The translations under genes and the position numbers were made by a program. A model generated the notes under the pieces. It made no database searches. It saw only the letters and a program-made list of their open reading frames with translations, and was not told the DNA's origin. Positions 58,465 through 64,000 of a stretch of 64,000 nucleotides of DNA are shown here, in pieces (the stretch's first letter is position 1; each line of letters begins with the position of its first letter). Source of the stretch: Rosa chinensis. Lineage: Eukaryota; Streptophyta; Magnoliopsida; Rosales; Rosaceae. The stretch spans positions 69,978,819 through 70,042,818 of the forward strand of contig NC_037094.1 in the NCBI RefSeq assembly GCF_002994745.2. The letters are read 5' to 3'.

Positions 58465-59960
58465 CTACTTCGGATAGTAGCGGAGGTGCTGGGCATTCCA
58501 TGGATGTGGGAGAGTGATGTCGTCTACTCCCATCAAGTAGAAAGTCTCGAGTCCAACGGCCTCAGTGAGCTCGTATGGCCCTTCCCAGGTGGCTTTCAGG
58601 CCTGTTGGAGTCGGCATCTTCTCCTTCATTACCCAGTCCTTGACAGAAAGGAGGCGAGGCATGACCCTAGTGTTATAGTAGCAAGCGATGCGCTGTTTGT
58701 TGTTGATATTGCGGAGATGAGCTCGCTTGCAGCGCTCTTCCAAGAGGTCAGAGTCGAGGTTCAACCCTTCGGAGTTGGTGAGTGGGTCGAAGTATGCGAC
58801 CCTCTCACTGCTAACCTCGTGCTTGACGGGGATCACGGCCTCGGTTTCAAATGACAAGCCGAAAGGGGACTCTCCATTGGCCTCTGTTGCGGTCGTCCTG
58901 ATTGCCCATAGTACCTCGGGTAACTTCTTTGCCCATAAGCCCTTGGCGTTGTCGAGCCTCTTCTTTAAGTTCTACTTGATTATCTTATTTACAGCTTCGA
59001 CTTGACCATTTGTATATGGGTGTGCTGGGGAGGTGTATCGGATTTGCTTGCCGTACTGGCTAATGAAGTCCCTGAGTGTATCGTTATCGAACTGGGCACC
59101 GTTATTGGTGATGATTGTTTCAGGGTTTCCGAATCGGCAATAGATGTTCTTCCACAGGAAGTTGATAACCTTGGCAACGGTGATTGTGGCTAAGGCTCCG
59201 GCTTCGACCCACTTGGTGTTGTAGTCCACTGCGACAATAGCGAACTTTAACTGTCCTGGTGCGGTGAGCAACTTGCCAATAAAGTCGAGTCCCCATTGGC
59301 AGTATGCCCAAGGAGTGATGATGATCGAGAGTGGTACCGATGGTGCAAGGGGGGAGTTGGCGAACTAATGGCATTTGAGGCAAGCGCAAGCGATACTTTT
59401 GCGTCTTGCTCGATGGTGGGACAATAGTACTCAGTGCGCAGTGCCTTGAATGCTAGGTTTCTCGCCCTGGCGTGGTTGCCATAGACCCCAATGTGCTGGG
59501 ATAGAAGGACCCGTTGTCCCTCTTCGAGGGAGATGCATTTCAACAGGGGGAAGGATCTTCCTTTCCTGTATAGTTTGTCGTCTCGGACTTTGTATAACGT
59601 TGACCTTCTGCGGAGCCTGGTGGCGATAATCTTGTTTGATGGTTCGATGCCCTTGGAGAGATAATCAATGAACATGTCCATCCACGAGGGTGGACGTTGG
59701 TTCTCTGTGAGGAATTTTTTCAAGAATGGCTTATCGATACTCGGCTTGTCCAGGACTTCCATCTTAAGGCTTTCGATATCCGTGTTGGGTGGTGATGTCG
59801 CCAGCCCGGGGACAGCATCAGCCTTGGTGTTCTGTGCTTGGGGAATCAAACCGATGGTGTGGCTGACGAGATCATTGGAGCAGAGCCTTGGTGAGTGCTT
59901 GATAATGAGATAAATGTGGTTCCTTGGCCTGGAAATCGCCGCCGACTTGATTGACGACAA
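58465..59960 (-). pseudogene. Gypsy integrase remnant
   Basis: The minus frame at 59960-59247 carries the region before and including the zinc-binding part (LYRKGRSFPLLKCISLEEGQ; HARARNLAFKALRTEYYCPT). The core follows at 59271-58972 (FAIVAVDYNTKWVEAGALAT ... NPETIITNNGAQFDNDTLRD ... NGQVEAVNKIIK). The C-terminal part is at 58857-58465 (VIPVKHEVSSERVAYFDPLT). The second catalytic Asp, normally TDNG, is Asn (TNNG). Frame changes separate the three pieces, so it is inactive. Confidence 0.85.
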
Positions 59961-60415
59961 GCTGGGAATCGCTGAAGATCGCTAGGCTCGTGACTCCCAA
60001 CTCTTTGGCCAGCTAGATGTCCGCAATGAGTGCCTCGTACTCGGCGGCTTTGTTTGATGCCTTGAACTTGAACTGCAGTGCGTATTCGTATGTGTGCCCC
60101 TCTGGGTCAGTCAAAACAACTCCGGCACCACTGAGCTTGTTGTTGGAGGATCCGTCAACATGAAGAGTCCAAGTCAGAGTGGTGTTGGGTTCCGATATAA
60201 CCTCGTCCGAGAGCTAGGTATCCTCTCTGCGTATGGATTTCGCAATGAAGTTCGCAGCAGCCTGTCCCTTGATTGCAGTACGTGGCATATAGTGAATGTC
60301 GAACTAGTCGAGTTTGATAGACCATTTTACCAGCCTGCCTGAGGATTTCGGTTTCTGGAGGACTTGCTTCAATGGCTGGTTGGTCAAGACATGTATGGGT
60401 CAGGTGTCTCGCAAT
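59870..60415 (-). pseudogene. Gypsy reverse transcriptase connection plus RNase H remnant
   Basis: On minus, a frameshifted end of the reverse transcriptase/connection region at about 60395-60235 (HSLYATYCNQGTGCC in one frame, IHYMPRTAIKGQAAANFIAK in another). It is followed by an additional RNase H domain typical of Tat elements (TWTLHVDGSSNNKLSGAGVV, DPEGHTYEYALQFKFKASNK, SLAIFSDSQLVVNQVGGDFQ). A TAG interrupts the latter near 60014. Protease and the reverse transcriptase catalytic part are missing between this and gag. Confidence 0.8.
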
Positions 60416-61100
60416 CATTCGTTCGGCCATTGCTTAAGCCTAAATAGGTCAGGTGTCGTGCGATATCCATTGCCGCACAGGATGAATCGCCATAGGAATT
60501 TGTCCCTGAGCTCTTGGAAACTATCGATGGAGTTAGCAGGAAGGTTAAGGAACCAGCGCAAGGCTTTGTCCGTTAATGTTTCCTCGAACGCATGGCAAGC
60601 CATTGCGTCTGTGTATCGGGTTCCATGTAGTAGGGATTAGAAGACTTCCAGATGGTGGTATGGATCTCTGGTGCCATTATACTTCTCGATCTTAAAGGGT
60701 TTGGCCTCTGGTGGGCCCTTCTCGGCCTGTATTCGGGGAGTGAATGGGCCCATTTTGCCCTGGAAGCTAGCCGTGATCGACTGCCAGCCTGTCCGGCTCT
60801 CTGCGCTTTCAATCCATGCCTATAAGGAGGTAATGCTCTCACTTATCTATAATAACAACCGAGTGTTGGGGTCGGGAGAAGGTGTGTTGGTAGTGGCAGC
60901 TGTGTTAGTGGCTGATGTTCCTGCCATATCGAGTGCCGGCTGGGGAGCCGGTGTAGTGCCCAGTTGACCCGGGAAGAGGGGGAGTTCATGTAGATCACTT
61001 GGGGCCCTGTACTAGCGCTGCCAGGTATGGGGCCTGTAGGGCTTCCCGATGTAGCGCTTGGGGCCACGAAAGTGCTGGCGAGGCCGGTGCTTAGGTCAGT
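60415..61100 (-). pseudogene. gag: Gypsy gag remnant
   Basis: The minus frame at 60603-60415 reads MACHAFEETLTDKALRWFLN, LPANSIDSFQELRDKFLWRF, the conserved gag core of Tat elements. An upstream piece in another frame (about 60730-60650) has the FKIEKYNGTRDPYHHLEVF motif. Frameshifts and the abrupt junction with the connection region at about 60415 show a large internal deletion. Confidence 0.8.
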
Positions 61101-61519
61101 GGTGAGGACTATTCTGGGTGTCGGGACACCGCCAATAGTCGGTATTGCTCTTGTTGATGGACCATGTCTAGTGCTTCGTTATGCCCGACTCACCGCTGGA
61201 GTGACTCTCTGAGAATCCGGTTCTGGTTTGCCATGTTTTCGACCTCTCGGCAAGCTTCCTCGGCCGCCGTGTGCTATGTGTCGGCCTATGCACGGGTCTC
61301 TATTAAGTCGCGCATTGCTATTTCTAGTGCTATGATTGGATCAGTAGTCATGATTGAGGGAGTTTCGGTGTTCGGGCTTTGGAACTCGAGAGTGCATTAG
61401 ACCTCGCGGGTCATTGCCTCGTGAGGCGGATCGTCAGTGTTTGTATCGGGAATGCTGGTAGCCATTGGTGATGTGTTGTCGTGCCAGCAAGGAGCAAGGA
61501 GAGTCTTTCTAGCGCCAAA

Positions 61520-61918
61520 TGTTTCAGCTGTCTCGCAATCTGATCTAGCTAAACACGGGATGTATCGGCCTGCCACTATCGCTATCGGTCTCGCTTATCT
61601 GCAAAATAGACGAAGGTCAGAGGGAAGACTGGGTGTGCCGGCCTTCAACGCTCTAATGCCTAAGTCAGTATCGTTAAAAGATAATGATAACGGAAAGCGA
61701 TAGTAAACCGTTATCTCTTTGGGTTGTTGGAGATGATCTTAATGTAGCAGATTTGTGGGGGCTTGGTTCCGTTTCTTTCGGTGTGGGATGCTCGGGGTTC
61801 CAGATATCACCCCTAGGGGTATCGGGACCCTCGGCAGGGAGCCCTTCTCGCTTGTGTATTGGCGATATGAGTCTTGTGCTTCCAATACTTGTGCCTAAGA
61901 GGTATGTGTATACCAACA
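61520..61918 (-). repeat. 5' LTR of the Gypsy element
   Basis: Starts TGTTTCAGCTGTCTCGC and ends TATACCAACA. The primer-binding site lies just outside at about 61505-61519. Confidence 0.9.
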
Positions 61919-61923
61919 GATTG

Positions 61924-62142
61924 AGTTTCTTCTTCCTTCACCTTCCTTGATGAGCTTCTTCTTCAATCCCAGCTTTTCGATCTTCTTCTCACTGACATTG
62001 AGAATCGGGTTGTCGCCGGCTTGGTGATAATCTACATCTCGTCGGATTTCTTAGATGCCTCGACCACAAATTTGCGAGATCTGTTGGAGCTTTGGATGAC
62101 AAAGTCGGAGATCTTAGCTGCTTCTTCAGTGAAACTGTTCAT
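61924..62142 (-). pseudogene. Captured host sequence in CACTA right arm
   Basis: On minus from the ATG at 62142: MNSFTEEAAKISDFVIQSSN, RSRKFVVEASKKSDEM, stop. In another frame it continues HQAGDNPILNVSEKKIEKLG, LKKKLIKEGEG. The LKKKLIKEGEG piece recalls the entry to FKBP-type prolyl isomerase domains, but that is weak. Before the Gypsy insertion this ran straight into the left-arm exons (51960 downwards), so it is probably one captured gene segment. Confidence 0.4.
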
Positions 62143-62490
62143 GGTTTTCTATTAACAGACCGACAGAGAGAGTTAAGAGAGTAAGGCTGAGGACCTAAGG
62201 TAGAAATAAGGCTGAGGACCAAAGTAAACTTATAAACAATTAGGAGATAAGGCTGAGGTAGAGATAACTATAATGTTGCTTAAGAGATAAGGCTGGTAGA
62301 GAGTAAAAACATATAAACAATTAACTGGTGTTGGTGACTTTCAAAACACACCATAAATAAACAAATATGGGTCATAGACCTATTTATAGTCAACAAACAC
62401 AAGAGTTGGAAAGATTAATAGGGTGCTGCCACCAATATTGCAAAAGTATGTAAACATTAGTATCTTTAGGCCACATCTGTGGTAGTGATA

Positions 62491-62730
62491 AGTGGTGGGA
62501 GACTGGGAGGTGTCTGAGACTCTGAGGGAAATAAAGTTAGAATGTGAAGGAGATTGGTGAATGAGTTGAAGGGTTGCTCTTGTGTTTATGGAGGAGGATA
62601 AGCACTATACAATCCCATTTACTTCACTGTGTTGGATAGAGCAGGCAATGAATTTTGCTATACCTATTATTAGTCTAATGACATTTGAATCTCGAATATG
62701 AACTCCCCATCCACCAAAATAAAAACAAAG
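62491..62730. other. Spacer
   Basis: Short spacer between the CACTA element and the right-hand repeat. No gene seen. Confidence 0.4.
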
Positions 62731-62734
62731 GTTT

Positions 62735-64000
62735 TTGTCCATTTACCCTAATTCTAGAGATTTTTTTTCCACTTAACCCATTAAGTTTTTTTTTTTTTTT
62801 TTGTTAATTCCCCCTTTACCCATGAAGACTCTAATAAGATCTTCCCTAATACCCAATTATGTTTTTTTTAAAGACTATTTTACCCTTACTCTTTTGTTAT
62901 ATAAAGAAAGAGAGAAAATGGAATAGAGAGAAGCCATAGGAGACTTCAATGGAGTCCCATCGCCGGCGCCCACTGGACTTCTCTGAAAACTTCACTGGAG
63001 GTCCCTAAAGAGGTGATCAGAGATCTCATAATTTACTGGAAAGGTTTATTGCCCCAAATAGACCTGTATTGCCCCTGAATAGACGTCTATTGCCCCCCAA
63101 TAAAACTTTTAGTCACTAGAATGGCAACTAATCTCCCTAAATTTAGACAAATAAAACTTTGATTAAAGAAAAAAACGAGGAGATTATATCAATTCAAAAC
63201 GTCTATTGCCCCCCTCCCCCCGATAGAACTTTCAGTCGCCGGAATGGGAATTAATCTCCCTAAATTTAGACAAATAAAACTTTGATTAAAGAATCATCTT
63301 TCTCCCCTTCCACTGCCTGAGTCGAGCACTGAAGGATACACAACGTTGATGATGTTGCTCGATGAGGCCAAGGAGACGACGGAGGGGTCCAGTAGGCCAT
63401 CGGCGACGTGTGTACTGATCGGCGACTGTCTTGGAGAACACGGTGGAGAAGCTGTAGGCGACGCATGTACTTATCCTCGAGCTGCTGGAAGATGTGGATC
63501 CATAAGTCCCGGGTACAGAGGAAGAAGCCGACTTGGGAGAGATCCGGATCCTGGTTGGGTTGTTGGGAGAGGGCGATCTTGGAGATGTTAAGCTTGAGGC
63601 GACCTTTGTGTGTGAAGCCGAATTCGTCGAAGGGGATGATCGGACGCCAGTCGTCGCGGACCGACGAGGTGAGGATCTCGACGGAGGAGAGAGAGAAGGT
63701 GGCGAAGAGAGTGAGGAGGGGGAAGAAGAAGGAGGAGGAGAGGAGTTTGGACATGGTTGAAATCTGGTCGTCGTTGTCAGCACTACGGCAGTTGGAGATT
63801 GGGGAGTGGATCGACACCGGAGGTGGGGAGAGAGAGAGTTTCTGATCGAAGGAGAGAGGAGAGAGATATCGATGACATATTGGGTAGTTTTTTAATTTGG
63901 CGAGGGTAAAATTATCTTTCTATGTTAAATTGGGTAACAGAGAATGAAAATCTATTGCCGGGGTAAATGTGATAATTTTGGCCAATTTTGGTGCTTTGGG
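62735..64000. mobile_element. MULE-like element (Pack-MULE 6), right end at or near window edge
   Basis: The left side has TTTGTCCATTTACCCTAATT and TTCCCTAATACCCAATTATG. The right side has the loosely inverted GGGGTAAATGTGATAATTTT and TTAAATTGGGTAACAGAGAA. The interior contains TTATTGCCCC..AATAAA repeats (a 57-bp block, TCTCCCTAAATTTAGACAAA.., occurs at 63131 and 63255) also found inside the element at 24.4-26 kb. It carries a host receptor-gene fragment. No target duplication could be read. Confidence 0.55.
63340..63754 (-). pseudogene. Lung-7TM / CAND-type receptor N-terminal fragment
   Basis: From the ATG at 63754 the minus frame reads a signal peptide (MSKLLSSSFFFPLLTLFATF, SLSSVEI). It then gives DDWRPIIPFDEFGFTHKGRL and KLNISKIALSQQPNQDPDLS, QVGFFLCTRD. 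This is the extracellular N-terminus of plant lung-seven-transmembrane receptors (candidate G-protein-coupled receptors, CAND6/7 type). After QQLED the frame shifts, and the next conserved part (YSFSTVFSKTVADQYT) is read one frame over. The seven-transmembrane part is absent, so this is a captured fragment, not a receptor. Confidence 0.75.

Larger units (their letters stand above)
51956..61923 (-). mobile_element. Tat-type Gypsy retrotransposon with antisense gene
   Basis: The element is 51961-61918 (9.96 kb). LTRs are 51961-52362 (402 bp) and 61520-61918 (399 bp), about 8% different by eye. TSD is GATTG (51956-51960 and 61919-61923). The primer site TTTGGCGCTAGAAAG (minus) abuts the right LTR, so sense is minus. 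Gag, RNase H and integrase remnants occupy 61.1-58.4 kb. The left part carries a plus-strand, spliced gene with a gypsy-type Transposase_28-like domain, as known in Tat elements such as Grande. Confidence 0.93.
50992..62490. mobile_element. CACTA element split by a Gypsy retrotransposon
   Basis: Left end CACTACCACAAACTTAGGC starts at 50995. The right end, inverted, starts CACTACCACAGATGTGGCC and finishes at 62487. The 3-bp duplication ATA flanks it (50992-50994 and 62488-62490). CACTA ends and a 3-bp duplication define an En/Spm-type element. Without the Gypsy insertion it is about 1.5 kb, so it is non-autonomous. Both remaining arms contain minus-strand, exon-like host sequence. Confidence 0.85.

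Noticed and set aside
61924..62142. A complete FKBP-type isomerase gene
   Set aside because: Only a LKKKLIKEGEG-like stretch is seen, with stops and no catalytic domain; kept as an unidentified captured segment.

Overview
This window is nuclear DNA from a eudicot plant. It has AT-rich spacers, spliced genes with GT/AG introns, plant UDP-glycosyltransferases, and a dense, nested load of plant transposable elements. The style of the repeats and the tandem UGT85A-type genes fit Rosaceae, but that family placement is inference. I saw no bacterial, organellar or RNA genes. Only one full-length, apparently intact host gene is present: a two-exon UGT85A-type glucosyltransferase at 28246-29778. Next to it lies a tandem paralogue (31227-32952) broken by a 7-nt net deletion. 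An exon of cytosolic-type GAPDH runs off the left edge on the minus strand.

Layout, left to right. 1-4.4 kb: GAPDH exon, AT-rich spacer, a hexanucleotide microsatellite and a decayed LINE RNase H region. 4.4-8.4 kb: two Mutator-like elements (MULEs) with 9-10 bp target duplications. Both carry captured host-gene fragments: eIF1A in the first, a DEAD-box helicase RH28 plus proteasome RPT3 chimera in the second. 8.8-12.05 kb: a 3.27-kb solo-LTR-like element. 12.1-14.9 kb: LINE-like and LTR debris. 15.8-22.1 kb: a structurally complete, young Copia element on the minus strand with an intact gag but a ruined pol. 22.6-26.96 kb: a GC-rich fold-back element, a short LINE with target duplications, a long-TIR element, and a PIF/Harbinger MITE. 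28.2-33.0 kb: the UGT pair.

34.1-50.5 kb is one small Harbinger-type MITE blown apart by later insertions. These are a 5.8-kb MULE carrying a multi-exon but broken transposase, and a 10.1-kb Copia element that itself contains another LTR-like element, a LINE tail and a further MULE. 51.0-62.5 kb is a CACTA element that holds captured host exons and is split by a 10-kb Tat-type Gypsy retrotransposon. The Gypsy element has a spliced antisense gene and a minisatellite. 62.7-64 kb is a MULE-like element carrying a fragment of a lung-7TM/CAND-type receptor gene.

The common thread is repeated gene-fragment capture by DNA transposons. At least four elements carry recognisable or exon-like host sequence, and two or more host genes are combined in one of them. 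Boundaries for most elements were set by reading both terminal repeats and the flanking target-site duplications directly. Family names for captured fragments come from recognising protein sequence, without a database search.
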